Origin: Hevea brasiliensis
Taxonomy: Eukaryota > Streptophyta > Magnoliopsida > Malpighiales > Euphorbiaceae
Direction of reading: 5' to 3'
DNA: 64,000 nt
Assembly (NCBI RefSeq): GCF_030052815.1
Contig: NC_079507.1
Location: 64,745,144 to 64,809,143, forward strand
The position numbers were made by a program, and so were the translations under genes. Below are positions 13,201 through 26,800 of this stretch, piece after piece (position 1 is the stretch's first letter; each line of letters starts with the position of its first letter). The notes beneath the pieces were generated by a model. It saw only the letters and a list, made by a program, of their open reading frames with translations, was not told where the DNA came from and did no database searches.

Positions 13201-13902
13201 TTATAATAGCTTCACTCTTCCCTGCAATACATCATCTTCTGTTGGAGGCTCCATGGCATGGCATTCTCTGCAAGCCACAAAAAGTGACCTGAAAAATCTC
13301 CGGCAAATCCCTGGTGACTTATCTTTTTTCCCTTGTCGATGACCACTGTCTTTCTTGTTCATCAACCCTGGTTTCACCAAAACCATTCCACCATTTTTCT
13401 TCTTGAATCCTCATGTTTCATGGCCGGCACAGGCTTGATATGTTGCCACCGTTGGGATGATCCATATAGCTGTGCCAGGTGTTCTGCTTGCAAGTTTAGT
13501 ACTGTGATATAGTAATCTCCTTTCAGAATTGTCGCTGCTCCAACTTGTTCTGGCGCTGCTGCTAACACTGCTTCTGCTGCTGTTAACACTATTGCTCCTC
13601 GATGTTATGAGGGAATCTTTGCTGCTTATGCAGTTTCTGCTAGATGCTCGAGAGATTGAGCCGACGAAAACCATGGCAGTTGTCGGTGTTTGTTGCTGTT
13701 GAAGTACTGGGAAAGAATTAGGCAAGAGACGACCATTGTAGAAAAGATGGTCAGCTGGTGAGGTCTTGCATGGATCAGTTGAAGGAGAAACTGGTGTGAA
13801 ACAGCCGAATTCGAAATGGAAATCGGAATCTTGGACTTGACTTGGAGTGCTAGGGAAGGAGAAAATGTCTCTACAGCTAGTCTTTTGGTGGTGGTGCTCC
13901 AT
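13201..13902 (-). pseudogene. MAKR-like serine-rich protein, frame broken and restored
   Basis: The start is the ATG at 13902. The first frame gives an N-terminus with DIFSFPSTPSQ, a FEFGCF segment and TSPADHLFYNGRLLP. The last resembles the SPADELF-xNG-LLP box of plant membrane-associated kinase regulators (MAKR); a long Ser/Asn-rich linker follows. That frame stops at 13411-13413. However, 13411 to about 13470 reads YGSSQRWQHIKPVP in the next frame, and 13201-13386, back in the first frame, reads CRRFFRSLFVACRECHAMEP. These blocks look like one protein of about 233 residues. One small indel near 13460-13475 and a second in the A-run near 13398 would explain it. Either the gene is lightly damaged or the sequence has two errors. 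No plausible intron removes the breaks. Family assignment is from motif memory. Confidence 0.55.
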
Positions 13903-16050
13903 GGGAGGTTTGGGTGAAAGGGTGTTTAAGGTTTGTATTTATATCAAAGGTCTAATGTGGATGATGAAGACTAATATGAAGAAGATATCGGATATTAATC
14001 CTATTGAAGAATGAAATAATAATGGGAGATTAATGTACTTAATTGCCAACTCAACCTTAAATATACTTAATTATAGTTAGCAGTGCTGTATAATAATTTT
14101 GTTTAGTATGGGATGTTGGTGTGCTAAATGATGTGGGTATGCAAATACCATTTAGTTTAGGAAAAACAATGAGGCTCCCTTATATGCAACATTCACCAAT
14201 TTTTCTCTTTATTTGAGGAAAAAAAAAAAAAAGACAGCTAGTTTGTTCATCTGATTTATCATGAATCCAATATATAAAATATATGATGAGACTTATTAAA
14301 TAAATAAATTTCACATATAAATTATGTCTTAAAAGTCATATTAAATTGAATTTAAGTAAGAAAATTCTTCCTTCAATTCATGTCCACTTACTTTTATTTT
14401 TCTTCCCGTACACATCCTCCCAAATATATTCTTCCATGAAAAGAGAAAAAAAAAAAAAAAAACCTTTAAACCTCGATGTAGAGACAGGGATGGAAGAAGG
14501 TGGCCAAACTACACTAGTACGAAAACAAATTGGGTTAAGCTGTATGGTGGGATCAACAAAGGGATTTTCTTTATGGAGGGCTAAAAGAAGGGGTATATGG
14601 GGGAATGGGGACTCCTTGAAATGAAGTTTTTGTTAGGAATTTGATCAATGGCACTTCTGATTACTGATCACTGTCCTCAAAATGAGGACAAAGGAGCTCA
14701 TATCAAATTCTTGTGTCTCCCATTTTTCAAGGAAACCTTTAGGGACCATCTCAGCTCATCATGCCTTAAGGACCACCTATCCCCAGGTTTAGTCCTCTTT
14801 TCCCTCCCCACCTAGCCTAGCGAGTTCTCCATTGATTTCCTTTGTTGATACTCTAATTGTGTCTCGTGGCAGGTCTACGTGATATTAAAGATTGAAAAAT
14901 TCTTGTAGGCACCAAATTGTATATACACTTTAAATAAATAATAATTTTAATTAAATTTAATATAATTTGATATTTATAAATTAATTGAGTGTTCCTTCAA
15001 AAATTTTATTTGCCCCATAAACCAATGTTTTTACTTGAATCCAATTGTTATTATTTTTTATTTATTTCTTTTTTTATTATTAGTATGTCTTCTTTGAATT
15101 ACACTTAGGTAATATTTGGTATAAATAAATTCTACAAAATTTTATTAAATTTATTTATAAATCTAAAATTTTAGTATCTATTTTAAGTAAAAATTCATTT
15201 AAAATTTTTAATAATCAATTTCATGAAATTTATTATAACTAAACCAAATTCTATAAAAAAATTAATAGAATTTACAAATGAATTTTAAATTTAAAATTAT
15301 ATATATTTAAAGTGATAAAATTATTCTTTTATTATGCATCATTTTATTTTATTTTATTTATTTCAAACACAAAATTTATTTCATTTAAAATGAATTTCAT
15401 ATTTAATATAAAATATACCAAATAAAATTTTTTTTATAAATAAATTATAAAATATAATTCATTTATAAATAAAATAAATTTTATCATATAATTAAACCAA
15501 AAAGGATTTTAATAGTCTGAATTTAGCACTTGCATATATTATTATCATTAATTTAATTATTGGGTTAAAAGTTTACTAATTGAGTATATATGGATACATT
15601 TTAACCAAACTTTTATTTTCACCTTTATTATTGTGTATTTATATTTCATTAAGGAAGAAGAAGAATACAAACTTTCAAATACAAGTTGGAGGATTTTAAC
15701 TAAAAAAAAAAATCCAACTAATTTAATTTATTTCTTAATTTGATATTTCACTTAAATCAATTTGATTTAAAGAAGTCTAATTGTTAGATATATCATAGCA
15801 TTAAAAATAGTATTTTTTTATATATAATAAAATAATTTTTATATAATTAGATTTTATTTTTAGAGTGGAGTATATGTACACCAAATATACCTGTTAATCT
15901 CTCCACTTCGAAATATTCACGTGCAACGTAGTAGGTTTTTTGTATTTGCAATGCCCACGTGTCGTGATTTTATTTGTTATTCATGCCAACTAAGATTCTG
16001 ACAGTGAATTGAGTATTCATCATTTAATTCATTTGTCAAAACCCTTCTTT
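13903..16050. other. Intergenic DNA between the MAKR-like and URB1 genes
   Basis: 13903-14000 is probably the leader and promoter of the minus-strand gene. 14640-14880 is of mixed composition with no gene. About 15105-15520 has inverted A/T-rich ends (TTGGTATAAATAAATT on the left, a related reverse complement on the right) and may be a MITE. A G-box (CACGTG) lies at 15956-15961, upstream of URB1. Confidence 0.45.
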
Positions 16051-16059
16051 AAACCCTAG
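16051..16059 (+). promoter_or_regulatory. Telo-box upstream of URB1
   Basis: AAACCCTAG lies 22 bp before the URB1 start codon. Telo-boxes are a known hallmark of promoters and leaders of plant ribosomal-protein and ribosome-biogenesis genes, which fits the product. No classical site II (TGGGCC/T) was noticed close by. Confidence 0.65.
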
Positions 16060-16080
16060 ACTCTGGAGACACGCCTATAC

Positions 16081-17797
16081 ATGCCCCGAAAGGAGGAGTT
16101 CTCTTCAGTGGGGATGGATGACCAGACTTCAGCCTCCGACGACGACCTAGGTGTGTAATTCTAATTACGCGTCTCTTTTACTAGAAACTTCTACTGATTG
16201 GGTGCCCAGAAAATTCAGGAAATACAAAATTTGAAGTTCGTTAAATTTGTGCTTGATATTGCTTTTCTGATTCCAATATTTATTTTCTGTTGAGAGAATT
16301 TATAAATGAATTGGTGTTTTGTGATGCTAATTTGATAAAAGGCTGTAAGAAGCATAATTTTTTTTGGCAACCTTTTAGGTGTATACATCTTTGTTTTTTC
16401 TTTCAATGGCCAGAAAAAAAGGATATATTTATCGCACTTGGCCTTATGAATTGGAAGCTTTTAATAATTTTATGTTTTCTCCTGCCTTAGCCTCTCCGAG
16501 TAGCATCATATTATTTGCCTGGCCAGTAACAGAAGTAGGAATTTACTTATATTTTTGCATTGTCAAATTGCAGTTTTGAAGGAAGAGGAGGATAATGAAG
16601 TGGAGGCGAGGGAAGCTACAAATCTAGTTTTTAAAGCGACCTATGAAGCTAAACTTAGGGAACTCTTACATAAGATCAATTCATTTGAGATTAAGTTATG
16701 TTCCGATGCTACAAAGGAGTTTGTTAAGCTGCTCAAAGGTAATTCTGGTGGTGAATTGCTCCGACTATATGTACAGTCAACTTCAAATTTCTCAGAACTT
16801 GTGGGAGCTTTGAAGCTTCGAGAGGGGAAACCTGGAATGTCTTATATTTTATCATTAATATCTGTGATTCTTAGTCATCCTGATGGAAAATACAAGCCAA
16901 ATGATAAAGAGAGAATTGCTATAAGTGTGGTTCTTGATAAGTTTGCTCGATCTTTTATTGAGGAAAAGTTTGAAGTTGTATATAAGGAGTTGAATAGTAA
17001 AGAAGGAAAGTGCCAAAATGCAGCTCTTTTGCTAATGGCTTCAATTGTTAGGCGTGGGTCAGGTTTGGCTTCTGAGGTTGCTAAGAAGTTTGATTTCAAA
17101 CTTCAGGCATTCTCCAAACTTGCAGAGTATAAACTCAGGCAGAATAACAAAAAAAGGAAGCACTCCACTAGAAGGGCTTTTGTTGAATTTGCAATGTCGT
17201 TTTTGGAGGTGGGGAAGCCAGGATTACTGAGGTGGATCCTACAGCAGAGAGAAATGTTCTCTGGTGTTCTTCGTGGGCTTGAGAATGATGACAATGAGAC
17301 TGTTATTTTTGTGTTGTCCACATTGCGGGATAAGATTCTCACTGAACAGTCATTGGTTTCCCCAGCTCTTAGAAGCGTTCTCTTTGGGAGTGTTGTTTTG
17401 GAACAGTTAGTTGGCATTTCAGGAATGCGAAATGGACCCTCTGCAGAGTTGGCACACAATGTGCTACTTATGGTTTGTACTGATCCTTGCAATGGATTGA
17501 TGCCGGATTTCAAGAGACGCCCAACTCCATTAAGGGGTAATCCAAAGAGACTTTTGGAGCTCATGAAGAAGCTAAAGGCAACAGAGATCGACAATCACAG
17601 AGACTTGCTTTTAGCTATTGTTAGGGGTAGTCTGTCCTTTGGCTCAGCATATATGGAGGAGTTCCCCTACAACCTTGAAGATTATGCATCTCCTAGCTGG
17701 TCAGATTTCTGTATATTTATGCATACGCAAACACCAAGTAGTCTTTGATTCGATTGTATTCTTTCATCATCATCTTTCATGATGATGATGATCATCA

Positions 17798-17832
<35 letters not shown>

Positions 17833-20800
17833 ACTGAAGCACTTGCAGGTTTTCTTCTGTTTCTCTGGCAGCAAATTTGGTTTCCTCAATGGCTGTTGGC
17901 GATCCTTTTGGTTTCATTGATTTTCAGTCTAATGATCCACCTTGTTGTAATAGTGTGCATGTGCAGAATATCATGACTATTATTTCTTCTCGTCCATTGA
18001 GCCGATCGGTAATAAATAAGGGATTACTTCACTTAGATTTTCTTGTGAAGAATGGAACTTTAAGACTTCTTTTGGAGGCTCTGAAGTTGTTGGATTCATT
18101 CTTAAGGGCTACAAGCCTGTCTTGTACTAGGAAACAAAGGATACGAAAGTGGGCAGTTCTTAAGCAGGAAATCTGGAATGAAATTCGAACTCTGCTTCCT
18201 GATCCACAAGTTTTGCTCTCTCTACTTTCTCCTTTAAGTAGCCTTGCCAGGTCTGACAAGTCATGCTTGAAAAGAACAGCAGATAAAGAAATTTCTCTTC
18301 TTTGTTGCAAGAGAAGAAAGAAATTGAAAAGAAAAGCTACAATTGAGGATACTGATATTATTATAGGTGGGATAAATTCACTTCCGGACATTGCATTGGC
18401 TGAGGATGATGAAAATGTTGTGGAATCACAAATACCACATGCATCGGATGGTACAATGGATTTTATGAATGTTATATCAGAATTGTGGGGTTCTGACTTA
18501 TGTTCTGTGCCTGACACTACATTAAAGGATGCAGAGATACTCTTCCAGTCTAAGCTTCTTGATGCTCTAAAAATATATCTTGTAAGTTTCAAATTTTTAA
18601 ATCTCGTCTGATTTCTTATCCTATCAGGGCCATCTGTTTAAATGAAGCAGGATTGTTTTAGGTGAATGTAGGTTTAACTAAGTTGCGTTTCTTAAATGTC
18701 TTGGTTTTTCTATTGCTGTAAGCTCTGTTGGTTTGGTCCGTGGATTGCAGGTTTTCTGAAGCTATCGAGCCTATAATATATGCAAGTATTGATGGTAACA
18801 CACACACACACACACAAGTTGCAGGATCACACTAGAGATCTTGCCATACATCTGAAAGCGTATGCTTCTTGCTAAATCCAATTAAAATTTGTGTTGGTTT
18901 TTGTTTGAATTTGAGATTCTTTATGGCCAGTGGAAGGTAAAATTGAAACCAGTTTCTTAAATCAGACTAAATTGCCAATATTAAAGGGTGATCAGAATTT
19001 AAAAAATATTCTAAGATATGAATGTTTGGTCATTGGGCCTTTTGAATATGAAATAAATATATTTCTTCAAGACAAAAAGTATTCTGTGAGTGATATCTTA
19101 CTTGAAGATGTAAATAATTCATGTTTCAATTTTATGTGCGGGACATGTTTTGGCATTGATATGCTTTTTGTCTTACTGAATTCAGCCCCTTATACGGGTT
19201 AGGCTCTTGGTATCTGAATTGGTGCCTTAACTGTTTTGAATTGGTATTGTTAATAATTTTTTTTTGCTAACGTCTTTTGTTTGTTCAGCCCTTGTAAGTT
19301 TGTTTCACTTGTTTGTGGTGAATTCTTTTCCTTTGGTTGTCATGTAGCACGCTTAATTCTGATGTTGATACCTGTTTTCATTGCCAAATGCCTATAGGGC
19401 ATATAAATTGAAATTCCACTGACTTGCCCTCCAGTTTCTTAGTGTATGGCACAGGTTTATTTGGAGAATGTAAAGATGTGTCACATCACAGGCACCCACC
19501 TTGAGCTGCCTATCTCTAATTTTCTGCTATATATGAGCTATTTTGTAATTCTATTTTCAATAATTCTTATATTACATCACTTTGTCCTTGTTTATCTGTT
19601 AGATTGATGGACCTTTTGCTGAAAATCCTGTTATCATACTGCAACAAATGAAAGTTATTATTACTGGATATCTCACAGGGGATTAATGGATTTGGATAGG
19701 GATACCATTTTGACTCTGTAAATTTTGTAGTTAGATAACTGCTCCTAGTTATTAAGTCTTACAGTAGATTTTATTTTATCTCTTACAGCTGATAATGCCC
19801 ACTGCTTTGGAGGGATCATTTGATTTTTTTATGAATCTTCACAACAATCCTTCAGAATTGCCATTTAATATCCTTTACTCCCTGTTGCCTCTTCTAGTTG
19901 AGTACATTAGATGGTCTCCAGGGAGTGAAATTACCGTCAGAACTCCACCACTGATGTATAAGCATCTGCAGCCATTTCTTAATTTGCTAATCTTTTCACC
20001 AAGTGGTGGCATAAAGGCTCAAGCATACAAGTTGACACAGGCAGCCATGTCAAGTACTGGTGCATTTGACAGAAACTTAAATGAAATAGTTGCATGGATC
20101 TTATTTTTACCGGGTTACAGTGTAGTTAAATTATCTGTTGAGATCATTGGAACAGAAGTGCTGCAGAACTTGTCAACAGCTGCCATCTCATTTTTATGTG
20201 ATGCCATTTCTACCATTGGGAATAATTTATTTAGATACTGGGATGCAGTTAGGAACCATACTTACCATTTAAATGAATTTAAAGGTAATTGGTATGCTTT
20301 CTTTCTCTTTACCTTAAATTTCCAAGTCTTGTTTTTGTGTTGATTTTGCACTTTTGAGGTAAAACTATCATATAATTGTGCTTCCCATTCTTTTTGGCAT
20401 TTCTACTCAGCCTCATTCCCTATCTAGTTGGGTCTTGACCACTTCACCTCCTTCCTTTTCTGCACCTTTCTCTGGTTTTTTCCTCCTTCCTTTGGATGAA
20501 ATTTGTGGTTGATAGTTTTGGGTGGGTAAGTGGATTTCGCGGCCCGCCCATGGGGGGGGGGGGGTGGGGGTGGGTGGGGCGGGCGGCACGGCGGGGAATG
20601 TGACCTACATCTTTTTGGAGATTACTTGAAGGATTGTCTGACACCATTATAAAACTAGGTGCAGTGCCAAGTCAAGCGTGTGTGAGGCCTAGATTATCTT
20701 ATTCATCTTCTTGTCCTCTTATGTAGCCCATCTCAAACCTTTCTTCAACTCATAGACTGCCATTTCCTAACCACAAGCTTTTCTTGGATAGCTAATTTTT

Positions 20801-23800
20801 TCTTATCCATTGAATCAATTACAGTAGGGCCATTGAATCTCAACCTTAGGAACAACCACTTTTACTTTTTGCCTTACTGTTCTATCGAATTACTAATTCT
20901 ATTTGATGCCTAGAGATTGGCTTTTGTTTTTCTGTTTGTTATTCTACTAGATTGAATGAGACAGCTGTCAAGCTCTTTATGATCTTCCAGAACAATTATG
21001 ACAAATGATGAGACATTTTTTCTGAATGTCTCCTCTTTCCCTTGCACAGATGTTTCACCTGAATTCAGTCCTCTCGTCATATGTGTCTTACAGAAGTGTA
21101 TGAGGTTACTCAGTTCTGAATCTGGAACCTTTTCATTGCTGGAGAAGTCAATGATATCTGTGTATGTGTGCAATACATTGAAATATCTATTGCAAACTCA
21201 GGTAAATTTTTTGTGGTTTAACTTATAATTGCAATTTTTTTGTACATGATGTGATGAGACATAAATTTTTCAGGTAGATGCAAGGTTGTTAGCTGCTTTG
21301 ATTAGATCAGTTTTGTCTGAGGGACTTCAGGATCAATGTTCTGTGGAGTGGCAGCCATTGAAAAATTTATTGCTCTTTTCAGAGAGTATATTGCATCAAA
21401 AGGCCTTCTGTTTTTTTCTCATTGATGAAAAAGATGTGCCTGTTGATAGTTCTTTTGTGAGAGCACTTGGTGAAGTAAGAAAAATCTTAGAAAGTGGGCA
21501 TAGTGGGGAAATAGCTGTAATAATGAAAGACTTTTTTTCTGCAATTATGTGTACAACTTCAGATGGGCTACTAATGAACTTTCCTACAGTTATGACTATT
21601 TCTCAGCATCTTCATATTCCTCTGCCATTCTTATCCTCAGTATTTTTTCACAAGCAAAATTTTCTTGCTGGTGTTTTGAAGTTATGGCCGCAAGTGTTCT
21701 TTCCTGGTCTAGAAAAGGCTGTTTCTATGATTGATCCTCAAGGTGTAAACGATGATGTTTTTGCTCAAGAAACAATACTTGATGTGGATTTTGATGCCAG
21801 TGAATTTGCAGCTGCTGTTGCATTTGGTCTCTTTCTGAGGCAGGCACCTTTTCATGTGCTTTTTCCTGCAATAATAAGCAGTGATGGTCCTTGTTTATCA
21901 GAGTCTTCAAAGATAAAAGATGTACTTATGGCTAAACTATCTGAGTGCACAAGTGAATTTGTAGTTTCCTACTTGCGCCTTCTTCTATTTTGGTTTTATC
22001 AGATACAATTGTCATATAGAATAAAACCATTGCCGATATTGAGAGAATTTGCTGAGATATGCTATGTTCTTTTGAAGCACATGCTTGCTCAACTATCGGC
22101 TTTTAAGCCTGATTCAGAGGATCCTCCTTTGGCCAAAATGATACAAGAAGTGGCTGAAATCATCTTTTGTCATCCTGCCGTGAAAGCATCTTTGACATAT
22201 CCTTTGAGCTGTGATCAGAATTTGGCTAACGATGATTTTTCAGAAGGAAACTCTAGGGACAATTTACAGGCTTTTCTTAGTTTTTCTCAGCAGAGAATTC
22301 ATCCAATAGATCATCATGTCTTGGATATGTTGACAACAACTTTTGACTACTTATTATCTTCTTTTACTGGGAAACATTGTCTACTCAAAGTTGAAGATGG
22401 TGTGAGCAAGCAACTTGTGAAGGCTTTCAAAATCCCGATACAGAAGATATATCTGAAACTGAAGGACAAGTTTGACCTGTGCATTAGGACTGAAGATTAT
22501 TTGCCCCTTCTCCTTCCATTTTATGCTTTGCATGCTTTAATGCAGTTTACTTCTCCGTTTGAACTTTTTGATTTAGTGCTTTGGATATTTGATAGATTTG
22601 AATTGAATGGTTTGACTAATCAGAAATCCTGTATGACATTTGCTTTTTCTATTGCATTTTGTATTGCTGGTGATGCTTTCAAAATGTTATCTATTTATTT
22701 GCAGCGGCCTGTAACAGCAAGAGCACTGTTTTATACCTTTTGGGAAATGGAAAAAAAGATATTGGATATTAACCTTATTGAGGAAATCTATTTTAAAATA
22801 TGCAAGTTTGCCACCAATTTGAAAGTGGATTTTGCATATAGTTGTTTGCTGGAAGCTGTCAGTGCTGTCTACAGGCAGAAGTACATGCAGTGTGATTTAC
22901 TCGATGCCTTAAGCTTGGTGTTATCAAGGGTTATTATTAGCACTCCTGTAGAAATTCTTTCTCACTGCATTTATGGCGCAAGCAAGACAAAAGCTAAGTT
23001 GTTGTCTCTTCTTGTTGACATAAGCCCCCTGCATCTGTCAGTCTTTGGGTACTTATTCTTAGAAATTTTGAATGAAAAAGTCCATCTTAAGGGCAACAAG
23101 GTGGAAGAGGCCTGTGAAACATCGCTTTCAGATGAGGACTTCATGTTGCTGTTGCCGTCCGCATTTTCATACTTGACTACAGTTTTCATGAAATTTGAAA
23201 AGCAGTTCTACAAGCAGTTTACTAGCATACCTTCATTTTATTCAAAAATACTATTAAGCGGCTTCCATAATTGGAAGAGCTTTGTATCTGGATATGTATT
23301 TCAGGAAAATTATGATGAGTTCCTCCCCTCATCTATTGAAGAACTTGTCAATCTGGTGGATGCTAGCCTTCTTGGAAAGGCAATTAAGATGTTACAATGC
23401 CACTTTGCCTTCAGTGGAGGCATGAAAATGAAGGAGAGATTGAAGATGTTCAGTTCCATTCTCACCTGTTCTGATGCACATGATCAGCTGCTAGACTGTG
23501 ATGTTGATGAAACGGAATTTTATTCACTCAGCCAGTCACTAAACCTTATCAACAGGGTTGTTGCAAAAATTTCATTGTGCCGAATGATGTTATTTCCAGT
23601 CGATAATCACATACTGTCTCCAAAAGAAGCAGATGGGAACTCAAAATCGATCTCATTGGACATGTTGTCTAATAAAGAGGGTCAATCAAGAATGCTGTTT
23701 ATAAAGATTTTGGTCAGTACTTGGCGATGTTTGGTTAAGAAATTCCCGTCAGTCTCCAATGGTTCCAGAGGAGAAAAGAGCTCCGGTTGTTTACAGTTGT

Positions 23801-26800
23801 TCAGATACTTGGAATTGTTCATTTTGAGAACCGTTCTTGAATTAACCACAGAGATGCGTGGTGATCTTGTCCATTTGCAAGCCATTCCTTTTCTTGAACA
23901 ATTGATGAGATCATCTCTTCTCTTTAGGTTTGAGGATCCCACAACATTGGATGTTCTTCGTAGTATCCTAACTTTGCTGTCAGAGGGAAAATTTTCATCT
24001 GCTCTGTATATTCGGCTGCTTCTTGCCCATTCTCAGTTTGAGTCTACCATTTGCTCTTTTACAGAATCTCATAGTTCTCAGAGTGGTGCTCTTTTTAAGC
24101 CTATGCCCAGCATTCTGAGATCACTTGACATCACCCATCCAAACAGCAACAATGATCTGCAAACAACTAAGCCTCATTTGAAGCAGTTGGAAATTGTTAA
24201 GTTACTTAGGACACTCATTCAGTTGAAGCCTGAGTTGTCTGGTGGTTCTTCTGGAAAAGAAAGTGGAATAAATCTTAAAGAACTGCATTTATTGCTTTTG
24301 TCTTCTTACGGTGCAACTCTGAGTGAAATTGACTTGGAGATATACAATCTAATGCAAGAGATTGAATCTATCGATAAGTCAGTCTCTGAAGATCTTTCTG
24401 AAATGGATTACCTGTGGGGAAGTGCTGCTTTGAAAATAAGAAATGAACGAGCTTTGGACCAGGATCTATCTTCCAATATTATGACTGATACAGAAGCATT
24501 TGAAGAACATAGAAGAAGTCAATTTAGGGAAATCCTTCCTATTGATCCCAAGAAGTGTTTGGCAACAGTTCTTCATTTTCCCTATGACAGAATTGCAAGT
24601 GATGGGGGATTATTGTTAAGTAGGTTTGAACCAGAGAATCTGAAGACTATGCATGTGGTATGATCTGAACTGCTTTGGCTTTATTATCTGAATTTTTTGC
24701 TTTTGAGTTTACATTTTTGTTGTAGGTCTGAGGCATTTTACATCCTCATATGATATGCAGAAATATTCTCCTCCTGTTGACAAAATACAACGATATGATC
24801 CTATTTTCATCCTTCGTTTCTCAATTCATATTCTGTCCATGGGTTATATTGAACCTGTGGAATTTGCTGGTTTGGGCTTGCTTGCTGTTGCATTTGTGAG
24901 CATTTCTTCACCTGATGTTGGGATGAGAAAGTTGGGTTATGAATCTCTTGGGAGGTATAAGAATGCATTAGAGGTAAAGTTGTCCCGTTGCTGTTTCTGG
25001 TTCATGGCAAGTCTCTACATCCTTCTGTGAGCTCATATGAGAGAGCTTGTATGTCCATTGGGGAATGTCTTTGCTGTATGTTGTCATGCATGCGTGTGTA
25101 TATTTTTAAGCTAGGCTTTTCTATCGGTTGATGTTTAATAGTTCAGTTAAATTTGTGATGGCATGCTGTTCAGGTTATGATGATGGGTTACTTATTTTAG
25201 ATATCTACTTTGCAATGCAAAAAACTAAAAAATGTTTTCTTATAGTGTTTAGCTCATCATATAAGTAGATTTCCCACACTTCTCTATTTAATGCACAACA
25301 GAATATTAAGTGCATTAGCTAGGAACTTATTACTTATGGTGTCAAGTCATTACCATACTAATGTAGAGCAAATAAAAACAAAGAACAAAATAAGAACTGA
25401 TCCTTAGAAAGGAGAACTAATACTCAACAATTTTATTAATCTCAATAATAATCATAGTCTAAAGTTACTGAATAATAGAAAATTAGCTCTATTGATAGAG
25501 TTACAGCTCTAATCAAATTAGGATTGGGAAACCCTATTCATGTCTAATTAGGAATACTAAACTAATTAAATTCCTAAATAAATTAATTCTTAAATATTAT
25601 GATAATAGTAATAGACTTCCTAAATAAATGAAATACTAATTTCCTAATTTTACATGGAATTTGATTCCTAAATTGTATTAGGATTTTCATCTCCCATTCT
25701 GCATTACATACTTTCATCTTGCTCATAGGTGTGTATGGTTTTCATTCAATTCTCATTTAATTTATTGTTCAAATTATCTATAAAGGGATGCCAAAAGAAA
25801 AAGGATATAATGCGGCTTCGTCTTCTGTTGACATACATGCAAAATGGAATCAAAGAGCCATGGCAGAAAATTCCTTCCATCCTAGCACTTTTTGCTGCAG
25901 AGTCTTCTTTGATACTGTTGGATCCTTCAAATGATCATTATACAACCTTAAGTAAGCATTTGATGCATTCTTCCAAGGTGAACATGAAGGTATATGTTTT
26001 ATGAGAAAAAAAATTTCCCCCATCTTTTATATATTTTTCTTTGTTTTTTAACTTGCATTATAGATGGATCATTTGTTTCCTCCATTTGATTTTGCAGTGC
26101 ATACCATTGTTTCATACTTTGTTCCAGAGTAATTCTGTTAACTTCAGAGCAGAGAGGCTGTGGATTCTTCGTCTTGCATGTGCTGGACTGAATTTAAATG
26201 ATGATGCTGAAATATTTATCAATAATTCCATTCTTGAGACCCTACTGAGTTTTTATGCTACACCTCTTGCAGATAATGAGTCAAAGGAACTGATACTTCA
26301 GGTGATTTGTATGCATCCTGACTAAAATTCTGTCTCGTTTCTTTGATATTTTGTTGCATAGTCCTTTCATTTATGTAAAAAATGTTGACCAATACATGCT
26401 TAAGAAGCAAACATTTGGAATTATATAAAGATATTGTACAATATACTATCAGGTGGCCAATTTTGGTATTTTGAAATATTAATGAATTCTGCAAAATTTT
26501 AATATTTCTAGAGATTGTTTGTTTGTCAACTACATATTTCTTTTATTGACTAGTTTGGAATTTATTCCACAAACTGAAATATGGACTTTTCCTGAAAGGC
26601 ATAAGAACACAAATATAGCTAAAGTCTTGACATACTCCTTATCGAACTGTTTTTGGCTCTTTGCAATTTCTATTAATGAAAACACCAGGTTTATTTTCTA
26701 TTTTAATTTACTGATTGACAATTGATAAAATATGTTATTAACTCAGTTTTTTTTTTATTGATTTTTTGTTTAATTCTGGAGGAATGTGTCTCCATAGCTG

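Noticed and set aside
14671..14689. Short hairpin (TGTCCTC-GAGGACA) as a microRNA candidate
   Set aside because: The stem is only 7 bp; no extended foldback or known miRNA sequence is present.
17103..17594. 163-codon open frame on the minus strand
   Set aside because: It lies fully opposite URB1 exon 2 and has no recognisable family; it is a shadow of the real coding strand.
18029..18592. 187-codon open frame on the minus strand
   Set aside because: Opposite URB1 exon 3, no motifs; a shadow frame.
18930..19202. 90-codon plus-strand frame between URB1 exons 3 and 4
   Set aside because: Exon 3 joins directly to exon 4 in phase, giving the expected MPTALEGSFDFF continuation. This frame is intronic chance.
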